A DNA stretch of 64,000 nt, from contig NZ_JAUSTQ010000001.1 in assembly GCF_030812915.1 (NCBI RefSeq), forward strand, positions 310,001-374,000. The letters run 5' to 3'. Position 1 is the stretch's first letter; the number at the start of each line of letters is the position of its first letter. The notes under the pieces were generated by a model. The model saw only the letters and a program-made list of their open reading frames with translations, was not told where the DNA came from and ran no database searches. Shown here one piece after another: positions 1 through 9,214 of the stretch. Origin of the DNA: Alkalibacillus salilacus. GTDB lineage: Bacteria; Bacillota; Bacilli; Bacillales; Alkalibacillaceae. The translations under genes were made by a program, and so were the position numbers.

Positions 1-1924
1 GTTCTTCTACTTGTTCAATGGTCGTATCCTCTAATTGAGTCGCCGCATTCGTTAAGTGGCCACCACCGTTCATTTTCTCCATCAAGACCTGAACGTTAAT
101 ATCACCTAATGAACGAGCACTAACACCAATTTGATTGTCACTTCGTTCGGAAATGACAAAGGATGCTTGCACCCCATCCATCGTCAGTAACGTATCAGCT
201 GCTTGTGCGATAATAATCGGCCCATAACTCTCGCCTTCATTACCTTTCGCAATCGCGACACCTTCTTTAAAGATCGTCGCATTCTTAATCAGTTCGCTTC
301 GTTTCACATAAACGTCTAGATCTTCTTTAAGCAGCTTTTGAACGAAAACGGTGTCTGCCCCTTTCGACCTTAAATAAGACGCTGCATCAAACGTTCTCGA
401 CCCTGTACGTAATGTGAACGACTTCGTATCGACAATGATGCCAGCTAATAGAGCTGAAGACTCGAGTGTACTTAATTTCACCCGTCCATCTTGATATTGT
501 AACAACTCTGTTACGAGTTCTGCAGTTGATGAGGCATATGGTTCCATATAAACGAGTGTCGGATCATTGATGAACTCTTCGGCCCGTCTATGGTGATCAA
601 TCACCACAACATGTTCTGTTCGATTTAATAATTTTTCTTCCATCACCATCGACGGTTTATGCGTATCGACAACGACAATAAGCGTATTCTTCGTCACCAT
701 ATCTAACGCTTCATCTGGTGAGACGAATTGTTCAGCTAACGAGTCATCTTCATCTATTTCATCGATTAACTTTTGAACACCTGTATTCATGCCATCTCGA
801 TCAAATACAACATAGCCTTCTTTATTATTTTGTTGAGCCAGTTTTAAAATACCAACCGATGAACCAATCGAGTCCATATCCGGCATTTTATGACCCATAA
901 TTAGTACTTGCTCGCTTTCATTAACCAATTCCCGTAATGCATGAGAAATAACTCGTGCACGGACGCGTGTGCGTTTCTCCATTGGGTTAGTTTTACCACC
1001 AAAGAATTTCACTTTTCCGTGTTCATCTTTGATCGCAACTTGGTCACCACCACGACCTAAGGCTAAGTCTAAGCTTGACTGTGCCATGTCACCCAATTCT
1101 CGTAAATCAGCCGTCCCTCTTCCTATACCAATACTTAAGGTTAACGGAACATTTTGGTCAGAAATCAATTCACGAACATCATCTAGTATTTCAAACTTAC
1201 TTGATTCTAACTTCTCTAAGATTTCACGATTCATCACAGCAAGAAAACGTTCCTGTGACGTCCGCTTCAAGTAAAATCCATACTCTTTTGACCAACGATT
1301 TAAAATGGAAGTCACACGTGAATTCATACGGCTTTTCGATGTATCATCCATTGCTTGAGTTAATTCTTCGTAGTTATCTAAATAAATAATGGATAAAACC
1401 GTTTCTTCATTTTGGTAACGTGTTTCTAAGTCTGCGTACATGGTTCGGTCGAAGAAATAAACGAGTTTTTCTTCTCGCTTAATGACAGCACGATAAACCT
1501 TGCCGTCAATTTCTATACGTAGTTCATCATCTTCATCTTTAATCGCTTTAATAAGGTCATCAGATAAGTCTGATAAACTCTCTCCGATTAAAGTATCGTC
1601 CGCTTCCATAAAGTCATTCATGTACGGATTGGCCCACTCAATTTGGTACTCATCATTATACAAGACGATTCCAAAAGGCATCTCTAATAGTGCCTCTTCA
1701 CCGACCTTTTTCACTCGGTAGGATAGCGTTGAAATATATTGCTCAATTTTACGTTTCAAACGGTCTTCCGCTCTTAAACCTGAGACAATAATCAAGGCAA
1801 AAACAACCGTTAAAACGATCCCAACGATCCAATGATAATAAAATACAATACAGAGTAGGACAACCGTTAACACGTGTAATAGCCAAATGGTTCTATTTGT
1901 GATTAACTTTTTGACATCATTCAT
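1..1924 (-). CDS. gdpP: Cyclic-di-AMP phosphodiesterase GdpP (3' end cut by window edge)
   Basis: Membrane-bound DHH/DHHA1 phosphodiesterase that degrades cyclic-di-AMP. I read 641 residues in one open frame from the ATG at 1924, preceded by AGGAG; the family is about 655-660 aa, so only a short C-terminal piece lies beyond the window. Domains seen: two N-terminal membrane helices (about residues 8-40), a PAS-like region, a degenerate GGDEF domain ending near LTLSIGIGRG, a DHH domain (GHKMPDMDSIGSS near residue 340, VVVIDHHRR near 440), and a DHHA1 glycine motif GGGHLTNAAT near 620. The DUF2232 gene lies 32 bp upstream in the same direction, matching the usual yybS-yybT order. The window also holds darA, a c-di-AMP receptor. 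Confidence 0.95.
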   Translation of the reverse strand, partial: MNDVKKLITNRTIWLLHVLTVVLLCIVFYYHWIVGIVLTVVFALIIVSGLRAEDRLKRKIEQYISTLSYRVKKVGEEALLEMPFGIVLYNDEYQIEWANPYMNDFMEADDTLIGESLSDLSDDLIKAIKDEDDELRIEIDGKVYRAVIKREEKLVYFFDRTMYADLETRYQNEETVLSIIYLDNYEELTQAMDDTSKSRMNSRVTSILNRWSKEYGFYLKRTSQERFLAVMNREILEKLESSKFEILDDVRELISDQNVPLTLSIGIGRGTADLRELGDMAQSSLDLALGRGGDQVAIKDEHGKVKFFGGKTNPMEKRTRVRARVISHALRELVNESEQVLIMGHKMPDMDSIGSSVGILKLAQQNNKEGYVVFDRDGMNTGVQKLIDEIDEDDSLAEQFVSPDEALDMVTKNTLIVVVDTHKPSMVMEEKLLNRTEHVVVIDHHRRAEEFINDPTLVYMEPYASSTAELVTELLQYQDGRVKLSTLESSALLAGIIVDTKSFTLRTGSRTFDAASYLRSKGADTVFVQKLLKEDLDVYVKRSELIKNATIFKEGVAIAKGNEGESYGPIIIAQAADTLLTMDGVQASFVISERSDNQIGVSARSLGDINVQVLMEKMNGGGHLTNAATQLEDTTIEQVEE

Positions 1925-1956
1925 AACACGTCATCTCCTAAGATGAAGTTTATCAC

Positions 1957-2895
1957 TTATTTGTTTCCTTCAAGTCTTTTCCGTAATTGCAACCCTAAAT
2001 CAATGATTCCAATCATTCGTAGCGGAAATACGAGCAAAAACGGAAACAGCACAAATGCAATTACAACAATAATTGGAATTGATTTATTCCAATTTTTATA
2101 ATGTGTATAGTAAAAAGTAAATGATAAGCCTTGTAATACTAATAACAACCCTGGTAGGGCGTACAGATTAGTGGCTGCTAAGTACATCGTATCAGCTGGA
2201 TCGGTATAAATCCATGACATAATAATACCTAGCAAGAAAAACCATATAATACTCGTTGGAAATGAAAAGTCCCTAAATGGTGGGAACTTGTAATTCCTCT
2301 TTTCTTTACGATTCATCCATTTATAACTTAACCACTGCGATACGAAAGCCAAGAAAAGACCAACCAACACCATCAACGTTGGTAATAAATAAATCAATTC
2401 TTGATACCCTTCTCTAACGATCTCTAAATCTTCAGATGAGACATCGACTCCAATGTCTTCGACAGTTGAAACTGTTGTATCTATTGATTCTTCCATGGAC
2501 GCTTCAAACTGTCCTACCCAATCCATATTAAAGATCAGTTGGGTTGATGCATAGACAACGGCTAATGTCACAACAAAAGCGATCGTTCCCTTGGCTAAAA
2601 CTTCATACGGATGTTGATTTTGATTAATAGCAACACCAATCATTAACCCACCTAGGCCCATAATGAGGACGAACGGTAGCGTAAACCATGTTAGTAACAT
2701 ACCTATAGCCAAAACAAACAGCCACAGAAACAGCGCTGGTTTAAAACCATACTTCGATGAAAAAATAATCATCGGAATCGGTAAAAGGATTATGGTTAGA
2801 ACACTAATCATGGGCACAAAGAATGTAACCATCAATAACCCTAAGAAAGTTAAACCATATGTGGCGGCATGTTGAATGATTCGTTTGTCAGTCAT
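1957..2895 (-). CDS. yybS: DUF2232 (YybS-like) polytopic membrane protein
   Basis: A 312-aa protein with about eight hydrophobic segments and a short acidic extracytoplasmic-type loop (around residues 125-165). The ATG at 2895 (MTDKRIIQ) is preferred because GAGGTG lies 6 nt before it; an in-frame ATG at 2922 has no ribosome-binding site. It resembles Bacillus YybS, a DUF2232 protein located directly upstream of gdpP. The biochemical role is unknown. Adjacency suggests cotranscription with gdpP. Confidence 0.8.
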   Translation of the reverse strand: MTDKRIIQHAATYGLTFLGLLMVTFFVPMISVLTIILLPIPMIIFSSKYGFKPALFLWLFVLAIGMLLTWFTLPFVLIMGLGGLMIGVAINQNQHPYEVLAKGTIAFVVTLAVVYASTQLIFNMDWVGQFEASMEESIDTTVSTVEDIGVDVSSEDLEIVREGYQELIYLLPTLMVLVGLFLAFVSQWLSYKWMNRKEKRNYKFPPFRDFSFPTSIIWFFLLGIIMSWIYTDPADTMYLAATNLYALPGLLLVLQGLSFTFYYTHYKNWNKSIPIIVVIAFVLFPFLLVFPLRMIGIIDLGLQLRKRLEGNK

Positions 2896-3076
2896 AGCTG
2901 GCACCTCAATTAATCTGTTCATTTCAATTTGTCAGTCGCTTATTACTATTTTACCAATGATCACTTCAAAATGTAAAAACAAACCACTAAGATAAAGTTA
3001 TATCTATCATATATGAAATAACACTTAATGAACAGACATAATATGACGTTCTAATTATGTAGTTGAAGAATAAATA

Positions 3077-3114
3077 AAATGGTGTTGTAAATCCGATGAT
3101 TTACAACACCATTT
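3077..3114 (-). terminator. Hairpin terminator after rpsR
   Basis: Perfect 17-bp inverted repeat with a CGAT loop (AAATGGTGTTGTAAATC and its complement), 7 bp past the rpsR stop. It ends the leftward rpsF-ssb-rpsR transcript. Confidence 0.8.
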
Positions 3115-3120
3115 GATAAC

Positions 3121-3348
3121 TTATTCGTTAACGTATGGCAATAAAGCCATTTGTCTAGCGCGCTTAATAGCTACTGTTAATTTACGTTGATACTTGGCAG
3201 ACGTTCCAGTTACACGGCGAGGTAAGATTTTACCACGCTCTGAAATGAAACGTTTTAGAAGATCAACATCTTTATAATCGATGTGTGTAATGCCGTTAGC
3301 TTTGAAATAACAAACCTTACGACGTTTGCGTCCACGACGTGCTGCCAT
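3121..3348 (-). CDS. rpsR: 30S ribosomal protein S18
   Basis: A 75-aa basic protein of the small ribosomal subunit that pairs with S6 on the platform. It has the usual basic N-terminus ([12 protein letters not shown]) and the [17 protein letters not shown] core, and is of normal length. It is the last gene of the conserved rpsF-ssb-rpsR operon, 28 bp after ssb, and is followed by a strong hairpin terminator. Start is ATG with AGGAGG upstream. Confidence 0.98.
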   Translation of the reverse strand: MAARRGRKRRKVCYFKANGITHIDYKDVDLLKRFISERGKILPRRVTGTSAKYQRKLTVAIKRARQMALLPYVNE

Positions 3349-3376
3349 TTGAGACTACCTCCTTTAAATGATGATT

Positions 3377-3865
3377 TTAAAATGGTAAGTCATCGTCTGA
3401 TAAATCGACTGGTTCACCACTATCTTCAAATGGATTCTGTTCTTTTGATTGTGATTGTTGCTGCGGTTGATACCCGCCTTGATTTGATTGTTGCGCTTGG
3501 TTTGATGTGTTTCCAGGTTGTCCACCTTGTTTACCCTGGTTGCTGTTTCTTGACTCAAGGAATTGAACACTTTCTGCTACAACTTCGGTCATGAAGATTC
3601 GTTTACCTTCTTGATTGTCAAAGCTGCGCGTTTGAATACGTCCATCAACCCCAACCATACTACCTTTACCCATGTAGCTAGCTAGGTTCTCCGCTTGTTT
3701 TCGCCAAATAACACAATTAATGAAATCCGCTTCTCGTTCACCTTGTTGGTTAGAGAAAGGGCGATTTACAGCTAATGTGAAATTAGCAACAGCAACACCA
3801 TTCGCTGTATAACGTAGTTCAGGGTCTTTCGTTAACCTACCTACTAATACTGTACGATTTAACAC
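3377..3865 (-). CDS. ssb: Single-stranded DNA-binding protein
   Basis: OB-fold protein that coats single-stranded DNA in replication, repair and recombination. 162 aa from the GTG at 3865 ([19 protein letters not shown]), chosen because AAGGAG lies 8 nt upstream; an earlier in-frame GTG at 3874 overlaps that ribosome-binding site. The OB fold covers about residues 1-105, followed by a glutamine/glycine/asparagine-rich linker and the acidic tip DLSDDDLPF that recruits partner proteins. It sits between rpsF and rpsR, the standard Firmicutes arrangement. Confidence 0.97.
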   Translation of the reverse strand: MLNRTVLVGRLTKDPELRYTANGVAVANFTLAVNRPFSNQQGEREADFINCVIWRKQAENLASYMGKGSMVGVDGRIQTRSFDNQEGKRIFMTEVVAESVQFLESRNSNQGKQGGQPGNTSNQAQQSNQGGYQPQQQSQSKEQNPFEDSGEPVDLSDDDLPF

Positions 3866-3877
3866 ATCAAACACTCC

Positions 3878-4165
3878 TTATTGTTCGTCGCGAACTGCCA
3901 TGTGACGAATAATGTCATCAGTGAACTTCGCTTGACGATCGAATTCTTCGATAGCTGCCGAGTCGCCTGTGAAATTAACCACAACGTAATAGCCATCACG
4001 ATAGTCATTAATTTCGTAAGCTAAACGACGCATACCCATTTCATCTACATTTTCGATCTCCGCACCATTATCAGTTAGGACTTTGTTGAAACGCTCGGCA
4101 ACAGCTTGGCGAGCTTCTTCCTCCATGTCTGGGCGGATGATGTACATGATTTCGTATTTATTCAT
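3878..4165 (-). CDS. rpsF: 30S ribosomal protein S6
   Basis: A 95-aa small-subunit protein that forms a heterodimer with S18. It begins [17 protein letters not shown] and has the family's usual length. First gene of the rpsF-ssb-rpsR operon, with AGGAGGTG upstream. A sigma-A-like promoter (4248-4276) and a hairpin leader resembling the S6:S18-binding motif (4185-4239) precede it, consistent with translational autoregulation. Confidence 0.98.
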   Translation of the reverse strand: MNKYEIMYIIRPDMEEEARQAVAERFNKVLTDNGAEIENVDEMGMRRLAYEINDYRDGYYVVVNFTGDSAAIEEFDRQAKFTDDIIRHMAVRDEQ

Positions 4166-4184
4166 CCGTCTTCACCTCCTCTTG

Positions 4185-4239
4185 GACTTAGCGGCCCATT
4201 AAATAGGGCAAGGAGTAATTTTTCTTGTCAATTACTCAC
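4185..4239 (-). promoter_or_regulatory. Candidate S6:S18-binding leader of rpsF
   Basis: On the minus strand the leader contains a hairpin from GAGTAATT/AATTACTC and then GCCC-loop-GGGCCGC just before the rpsF ribosome-binding site. Many bacterial rpsF leaders carry a hairpin with an exposed CCG bound by the S6:S18 dimer. The CCG context and position fit; the fold was judged by eye only. Confidence 0.5.
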
Positions 4240-4247
4240 ATCATAAG

Positions 4248-4276
4248 ATTATAACAAAAACTAAATGCAATGACAA
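4248..4276 (-). promoter_or_regulatory. Sigma-A-type promoter of rpsF operon
   Basis: Minus-strand -35 TTGTCA (4276-4271), 17-bp spacer, -10 TATAAT (4253-4248), lying just upstream of the leader hairpin. Confidence 0.65.
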
Positions 4277-4291
4277 CCATTGATCAAGTCT

Positions 4292-5392
4292 TTATACGTT
4301 AAATCGGAAATGAATGACATCGCCGTCTTTCACAATGTATTCTTTTCCTTCCAAGCGAACATTGCCTTGTTCTTTAGCTTTAGCCATTGAACCAGCTTCC
4401 ATCAAATCATCGTACGAAACGGTTTCCGCACGGATAAAACCACGCTCAAAGTCAGAGTGAATCACACCAGCTGCTTGTGGTGCCGTCATACCTTTCTTGA
4501 ACGTCCAAGCACGAACTTCCTGCTCACCCGCCGTAAAGAACGTTGCAAGACCCAACATATCGTAAGACGCTTTTATCAATTGATCTAATCCTGCTTCTTC
4601 GATCCCTAATTCATCTAAGAATTCAGCTTTCTCTTCGCCTTCTAATTCAGCGATTTCTGATTCAACCTTAGCACAAACCACGATTACGCCGGCACCTTCA
4701 TTAGCCGCGTACTCTTTCACCTGTTGCACCTTTTCATTCTCATCAGCTTCTAGCAGTTCGTCTTCACCCACATTAGCTACATATAAAATAGGTTTAATCG
4801 TTAATAAATGAAGCGATTTAACATACTTCATTTGCTCTTTAGTGAATTCAATCGCTCTTGCAGGTTGCTCTGCTTCGAACGCTTCTTTCAATTTCTCCAG
4901 CACTTCATATTCATACTGCGCATCTTTATCTTTTTGCTTCATTAACTTTTCAACTTTTGGCAATCGTTTCGTTACAGTTTCTAAGTCAGCTAAAATGAGC
5001 TCTAAATTAATCGTTTCTATATCGCTAATTGGATCTACACGTCCTGAAACGTGTGTGATATCATCATCCGCAAAACAACGCACAACGTGAGTAATCGCAT
5101 CTACTTGGCGAATATGCGATAAAAACTGGTTTCCAAGTCCCTCGCCTTTACTAGCACCTTCAACAATGCCGGCGATATCTGTGAATTCAAAAGCGGTTGG
5201 AATTGTTTTTTGAGGTTGTACGAGTTCTGATAAATTAAACAAACGTTGATCTGGCACTTCTACGATTCCAACATTTGGGTCAATCGTCGCAAACGGATAA
5301 TTTGCTGATACTGCTCCAGCTTGTGTAATTGCATTAAATAATGTTGATTTCCCTACGTTTGGTAAACCAACAATCCCTGCTGTTAATGACAT
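4292..5392 (-). CDS. ychF: Ribosome-associated Obg-family GTPase/ATPase YchF
   Basis: A 366-aa cytosolic P-loop protein of the Obg/OLA1 family, typically with ATPase preference and ribosome association. Visible: Walker A GLPNVGKSTLFNAIT at residues 9-23, switch region FTDIAGIVEGASKGEGLG, a coiled-coil insertion around 120-200, and a C-terminal TGS domain ending DGDVIHFRFNV. Length is normal. It lies upstream of rpsF in the same direction, as in B. subtilis (yyaF). Start is ATG. Confidence 0.97.
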   Translation of the reverse strand: MSLTAGIVGLPNVGKSTLFNAITQAGAVSANYPFATIDPNVGIVEVPDQRLFNLSELVQPQKTIPTAFEFTDIAGIVEGASKGEGLGNQFLSHIRQVDAITHVVRCFADDDITHVSGRVDPISDIETINLELILADLETVTKRLPKVEKLMKQKDKDAQYEYEVLEKLKEAFEAEQPARAIEFTKEQMKYVKSLHLLTIKPILYVANVGEDELLEADENEKVQQVKEYAANEGAGVIVVCAKVESEIAELEGEEKAEFLDELGIEEAGLDQLIKASYDMLGLATFFTAGEQEVRAWTFKKGMTAPQAAGVIHSDFERGFIRAETVSYDDLMEAGSMAKAKEQGNVRLEGKEYIVKDGDVIHFRFNV

Positions 5393-5490
5393 GTTTTATT
5401 GCACTCCTTCAATTTTCCGGTCCCAATTTCAAGATTAGTCATACCAATTATAGTGATTTATATAGAAAAAAACAACCGCTACGAAAATCA

Positions 5491-5522
5491 AAAAAACAAA
5501 GGCATTAGCACCTTTGTTTTTC
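5491..5522 (-). terminator. Terminator downstream of DUF951 gene
   Basis: AAAACAAAGG-loop-CCTTTGTTTT inverted repeat, with a T-run on the minus strand. It separates the DUF951 transcript from ychF. Confidence 0.7.
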
Positions 5523-5564
5523 TTAAAATAAAGGTTATTTGTATTTTCTCAAAAATTTATCGAT

Positions 5565-5580
5565 TGTTTCACGTGAAACA
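5565..5580. promoter_or_regulatory. parS site (perfect palindrome)
   Basis: TGTTTCACGTGAAACA, a 16-bp perfect palindrome matching the Spo0J/ParB parS consensus. It ends 1 bp from the DUF951 stop codon. Spo0J, encoded at 8.4-9.2 kb, is the expected binder. Confidence 0.93.
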
Positions 5581-5581
5581 T

Positions 5582-5785
5582 TTATGATTTTTCTTCATTT
5601 TTAATCACTTTTTTTACATTCTTATTGAATTTTTTCCGAGGGATCATAACACTATGGCCGCACCCTTGGCATTTAATGCGGATATCCATGCCCATGCGAA
5701 TGATTTGCCATTCATTAGAGCCACATGGATGCTCTTTTTTCATTTCTACATAATCATGTAACTCATACTCTGGTTGATTCATCAT
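5582..5785 (-). CDS. yyzM: DUF951 small protein (YyzM-like)
   Basis: A 67-aa protein of the DUF951 family, found next to ychF in many Firmicutes. Visible: a short strand-rich domain with a CGSNEWQIIRMGMDIRIKC stretch and the CQGCGHSVMIPR motif, suggesting a small zinc- or nucleic-acid-binding fold; that last step is inference. The stop codon directly abuts a parS site. Either of two adjacent ATGs (5785 or 5782) could be the start; GGGAGG lies just upstream. Function unknown. Confidence 0.85.
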   Translation of the reverse strand: MMNQPEYELHDYVEMKKEHPCGSNEWQIIRMGMDIRIKCQGCGHSVMIPRKKFNKNVKKVIKNEEKS

Positions 5786-5819
5786 CCTACCTCCCGTTCA
5801 TTCTTACACTTATAGTTTA

Positions 5820-6845
5820 TCAAATTTTGTGCTGCTTCGCTCGTTTAATAATAGGAAATAATAATAACATAGCTAAGACATAAAGATTTATAACACCGTA
5901 AAGGGGGTATAGAAAACTAATTAAATTTGAAAAACCTACAAAAGTAAAAGGTAAAGCTAGTCCAATGATTAAGATGCCTAATTTCCCTTTACTAAAGTCA
6001 ATCTGTGATTGAAGCCGTGCGATTAACCCAAATAAACTAGTTAAGGCTGTAGTGTAAATCGCAAATACTAATAATCCAGTCATCCCAAAAAATATTTCAA
6101 TTCGATATCCATAAAGGATCGCAAATAATGGAATGTCGTAAAAATATAATTGGTCAGCCACTTGAATTAAGCTAATATTATATAAATAGGATAATACACC
6201 TAAAATCAGGCCACTCCCGATACTTGCAATATATATTTCTAAATAACTTGTAATCTTCTTCCCTATTGCCCCCAACACTGCTATTAATGGTATCACATTC
6301 AATGATGTAAATGGAATAGAAGCCATCCAATTATCCTGATCAGCTAGATCATGATAAAGTAACGGAACATCTTCTCGCCAAATAAACAGAATAAGCACAA
6401 CACCTAAAGCAACAATCATCACAGGTAGTAACAGTCGATTGATTGATAGAATGCCATCCATCCCTCTAGGTATAATGACCAGCAAACCGACCACCATACA
6501 GATCACACCCACAATCGTTGGCCAATCAAATACAGCAACTGTCGCGCCACTCCCTGATATCATAACAAATATCGTTGTAAATAAATATAACAAGACACTC
6601 CAGTCATAAAATTTCGCCCACCGCTCACCCACTAACCGTTTTAATAGCGGCATGTAATCTTCACTATTAAGTTCATAACTCAAGGTTAATATGGCGTGAC
6701 AACTCAAAGTAAATAGTATTGCAAATAACACGATAGCTAAACTACTTTCATGACCGAAAAACTCCCAGATCTCACGTCCTGAAGCATATCCCGCTCCTAT
6801 CATAGTTGCGACAATTAAACCAATCCATTGAATTCCTTTAGCCAT
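5820..6845 (-). CDS. YkvI-like polytopic membrane protein
   Basis: A 341-aa integral membrane protein with about ten hydrophobic segments, opening MAKGIQWIGLIVATMIGAGYASGREIWEFF in character. The early GAGYASGRE motif and overall shape match the YkvI family (APC/LeuT-like transport proteins of unknown substrate). The ATG at 6845 is chosen because GGAGG lies 6 nt upstream; an in-frame ATG at 6863 precedes that site. Divergent from yyaC. Confidence 0.75.
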   Translation of the reverse strand: MAKGIQWIGLIVATMIGAGYASGREIWEFFGHESSLAIVLFAILFTLSCHAILTLSYELNSEDYMPLLKRLVGERWAKFYDWSVLLYLFTTIFVMISGSGATVAVFDWPTIVGVICMVVGLLVIIPRGMDGILSINRLLLPVMIVALGVVLILFIWREDVPLLYHDLADQDNWMASIPFTSLNVIPLIAVLGAIGKKITSYLEIYIASIGSGLILGVLSYLYNISLIQVADQLYFYDIPLFAILYGYRIEIFFGMTGLLVFAIYTTALTSLFGLIARLQSQIDFSKGKLGILIIGLALPFTFVGFSNLISFLYPLYGVINLYVLAMLLLFPIIKRAKQHKI

Positions 6846-6927
6846 ACACGTCCTCCGCCTCATATTACGTATAAAAACAACAGCTTATCCATATACTATT
6901 TATACATATGCTGAAGGAGTGACGCCT

Positions 6928-7521
6928 ATGCGAGAGTCAGAAGACGATTATCTATTTTCTGTGCACTACCAAGAGCCACATATTACTTGGAAATTAACTA
7001 ACCAAATCCAACAATCGATTCATAGCCCTAATTGTGAGATTATCATTTTATGCATCGGTACTGACCGGTCAACGGGTGATAGTTTCGGACCCTTAACTGG
7101 TAGTTTTATTCATCAACGGCAGCATGACCAATTTATTATCTATGGCACACTTGATCACCCTGTTCATGCGAAGAATCTAGAGGAAATCTTAAATAATATT
7201 AATAAAACCTTCGAAAAGCCTTTTATCATTGCCATAGATGCAGCTTTAGGCTCCATTGAGTCTCAACACTCGATCATTGTTGAGCGTGGTTCTATGTTAC
7301 CTGGGGCTGCTACCGACCAATCAATTCCTGCAGTTGGCGATTTATCTATTAAAGGCATCGTCAATGTGGGAGGGGTTATGCCATTACAAGTGCTTCAAAG
7401 CACCCGTTTATCTATTGTTATGGAATTAGCAAAAACAACAGCTCAAGCCTTATCCTTACTAAACTATCGTTTACGTCACATTAGAGATACACAAACAAAA
7501 CCCGCCCAATCAAGCTCATGA
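6928..7521 (+). CDS. yyaC: Spore-specific DUF1256 protein YyaC
   Basis: A 197-aa protein of the YyaC/DUF1256 family, found in spore formers and related in fold to the germination protease Gpr. Visible: CIGTDRSTGDSFGPLTG, then an internal DAALG and PAVGDLSIKGIVNVGG motif, typical of the family. The ATG at 6928 follows AAGGAG by 8 nt; the upstream GTG at 6919 overlaps that site. It sits in the same neighbourhood as in B. subtilis, near soj-spo0J. Its stop codon lies inside the terminator hairpin. Confidence 0.88.
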   Translation: MRESEDDYLFSVHYQEPHITWKLTNQIQQSIHSPNCEIIILCIGTDRSTGDSFGPLTGSFIHQRQHDQFIIYGTLDHPVHAKNLEEILNNINKTFEKPFIIAIDAALGSIESQHSIIVERGSMLPGAATDQSIPAVGDLSIKGIVNVGGVMPLQVLQSTRLSIVMELAKTTAQALSLLNYRLRHIRDTQTKPAQSSS

Positions 7522-7536
7522 TTGAGACGGGTTTTC
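7497..7536 (+). terminator. Terminator of yyaC (overlaps its stop)
   Basis: AAAACCCGCC/CAATCA with complement TGATTG/GACGGGTTTT. The yyaC TGA lies within the hairpin. The symmetric A/T tails could also serve the convergent DUF554 gene. Confidence 0.75.
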
Positions 7537-7538
7537 TG

Positions 7539-8258
7539 CTAAAATAATAATTCAACTTGCGTATAGGCATATAAAATAAAACCAACTGTAATAAGGCTAG
7601 GTAATAAGTTAGCTACACGAATATTAGTCACTTTAATTAAATTCAAACCAATTGCCACAATCAACAGACCTCCTGTCGATGTCATATCTTCAATAAATAA
7701 ATCGAGAAATGATTCTGAGACAAAGCGATCGATTTGTGTGGCGAATAATGCTATGCCACCTTCATATAATAACACTGGAATAGCTGAAAAGATGACCCCT
7801 ATCCCTAAAGTGGTCGTTAATACAAGTGCTACAAAGCCGTCAATTAACGACTTGGTAAATAACACCTCATGGTCCCCCCTTAAACCACTATCGAGCGCGC
7901 CCACCACAGCTAAAGCACCAATAACAAATATAAGTGATGCTGTTACAAAGCCTTCTGCAATTCTAGATTCTGAGTGAGTATTATTTTTGAATTTTGCTTC
8001 GATAAAGCCACCCAAACGATTTAATTTCTCATCAATATCAAACAGCTCGCCAATAATAGCACCTGTTAAGAGACTGAGCAAAATAACCACGATCCGATCT
8101 GATGTCATACTCATTGATAACCCAATTAATATGACAGTTAGACCAATTCCGCTCATAACTGTCTCTTTAAAACGCTCAGGGATACGACTAAAAAACAAAC
8201 CTATTAATGTACCAACTACAATGCCAAACCCATTCACAATAGGCCCAAGCAATTCCAT
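7539..8258 (-). CDS. DUF554 membrane protein (YdfK/YqgA-like)
   Basis: A 239-aa integral membrane protein with six to seven hydrophobic segments, matching the DUF554 family, whose function is unknown. Motifs seen: GPIVNGFGIVVGTLIG at the N-terminus and SGIGLTVILIGLSM. The ATG at 8258 is preferred because GGTG lies about 6 nt upstream; GTG at 8270 is also possible. A parS site sits just upstream, between this gene and spo0J. Confidence 0.82.
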   Translation of the reverse strand: MELLGPIVNGFGIVVGTLIGLFFSRIPERFKETVMSGIGLTVILIGLSMSMTSDRIVVILLSLLTGAIIGELFDIDEKLNRLGGFIEAKFKNNTHSESRIAEGFVTASLIFVIGALAVVGALDSGLRGDHEVLFTKSLIDGFVALVLTTTLGIGVIFSAIPVLLYEGGIALFATQIDRFVSESFLDLFIEDMTSTGGLLIVAIGLNLIKVTNIRVANLLPSLITVGFILYAYTQVELLF

Positions 8259-8289
8259 ATGTATCACCACACTTTAAAGCAATCGTTAA

Positions 8290-8305
8290 TGTTTCACGTG
8301 AAACA
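8290..8305. promoter_or_regulatory. parS site (perfect palindrome)
   Basis: TGTTTCACGTGAAACA, identical to the sites at 5565 and 11068. It lies in the gap between DUF554 and the spo0J terminator. Confidence 0.93.
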
Positions 8306-8341
8306 TTGGCTTATCTTTAATACTTAACCAATTTCAATTTG

Positions 8342-8374
8342 AAAAAAGAGCCTATCCTTCTATAAAGGATAGAC
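8342..8374 (-). terminator. Terminator of soj-spo0J
   Basis: CCTATCCTT-loop-AAGGATAG stem followed on the minus strand by a T-run (AAAAAA on the plus strand at 8342-8347), 6 bp past the spo0J stop. Confidence 0.8.
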
Positions 8375-8380
8375 TAAATA

Positions 8381-9214
8381 TTAAGCATTCGTTAATAATT
8401 CAATAATGCGATCTAGATCTTCTCGATCAAAATATTCGATTTCGATTTTCCCTTTTTGCTTTCCTTGTTGAATATTAACACCTGTGCCGAGCCGTTCTTG
8501 CAGCTCAGATTCCTTTGAGGAAATGAAAACGTCTTTCTTCTCTTTCGTTTTCTTTTTAGGCTTATTATTCAACTTCGTAATCAACTGTTCAGTTTGACGG
8601 ACGTTTAAGCCCTCTTTACGGATTTTCTCTGTTACTAACATTAACTGCTCTTCATCCTTAATTGACAAGAGCGCTCGCGCATGCCCCATTGATAGTTCTT
8701 TACTATTTACTAGAGCCCTCACCCGTTCTGGCAAGGATAATAAACGAACCATATTAGCAATATGCGGACGACTTTTACCTAGACGCTTCGCTAAATCATC
8801 CTGTCTAATCTTTAATTCATTGATTAAACGATCAAATGCTTCCGCTTCTTCTATCGGACTTAGGTCTTCACGTTGTAGATTTTCGAGTAATGCCAACTCC
8901 ATCATTTGTTCATCTGTAAGTTCACGAACAACTGCTGGAATTGTTGTTAAACCGGCTTCTTTAGACGCACGGAAACGTCTTTCACCAACCACAATTTCAT
9001 ACCCTTTAATCGCTTGACGGACAATAATGGGTTGCAGGACGCCGTGTTCTAAAATCGAATCTTTTAATTCTTCAATAGCCTCTGTATCAAATACTTTACG
9101 GGGCTGATATGGGTTCGGCCGACATTGACTCATATCAACTTCTTGAACCGATTCAGCATGGTAATCGACATCTTGAAAAATAGAATTTAGTCCTTTACCC
9201 AACCCTTTGGCCAT
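8381..9214 (-). CDS. spo0J: Chromosome-partitioning protein ParB/Spo0J
   Basis: A 277-aa CTP-dependent DNA clamp that loads at parS and recruits condensin near the origin. Visible: N-terminal MAKGLGKGLNSIF (Soj-stimulating segment), the NPYQPRK and GERRFRASKEAGL motifs of the ParB N-domain, a helix-turn-helix region (DLAKRLGKSRPHIANMVRLL), and a C-terminal dimerization domain ending DREDLDRIIELL. The start is either the ATG at 9214 or a TTG at 9220; both overlap the soj 3' end, implying translational coupling. Three perfect cognate sites lie nearby. Confidence 0.97.
   Translation of the reverse strand: MAKGLGKGLNSIFQDVDYHAESVQEVDMSQCRPNPYQPRKVFDTEAIEELKDSILEHGVLQPIIVRQAIKGYEIVVGERRFRASKEAGLTTIPAVVRELTDEQMMELALLENLQREDLSPIEEAEAFDRLINELKIRQDDLAKRLGKSRPHIANMVRLLSLPERVRALVNSKELSMGHARALLSIKDEEQLMLVTEKIRKEGLNVRQTEQLITKLNNKPKKKTKEKKDVFISSKESELQERLGTGVNIQQGKQKGKIEIEYFDREDLDRIIELLTNA

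Noticed and set aside
6860-6897. Sigma-E-like elements (TCATATT and CATATACT) upstream of yyaC
   Set aside because: The spacer is 23 bp, far from the usual 13-15 bp.
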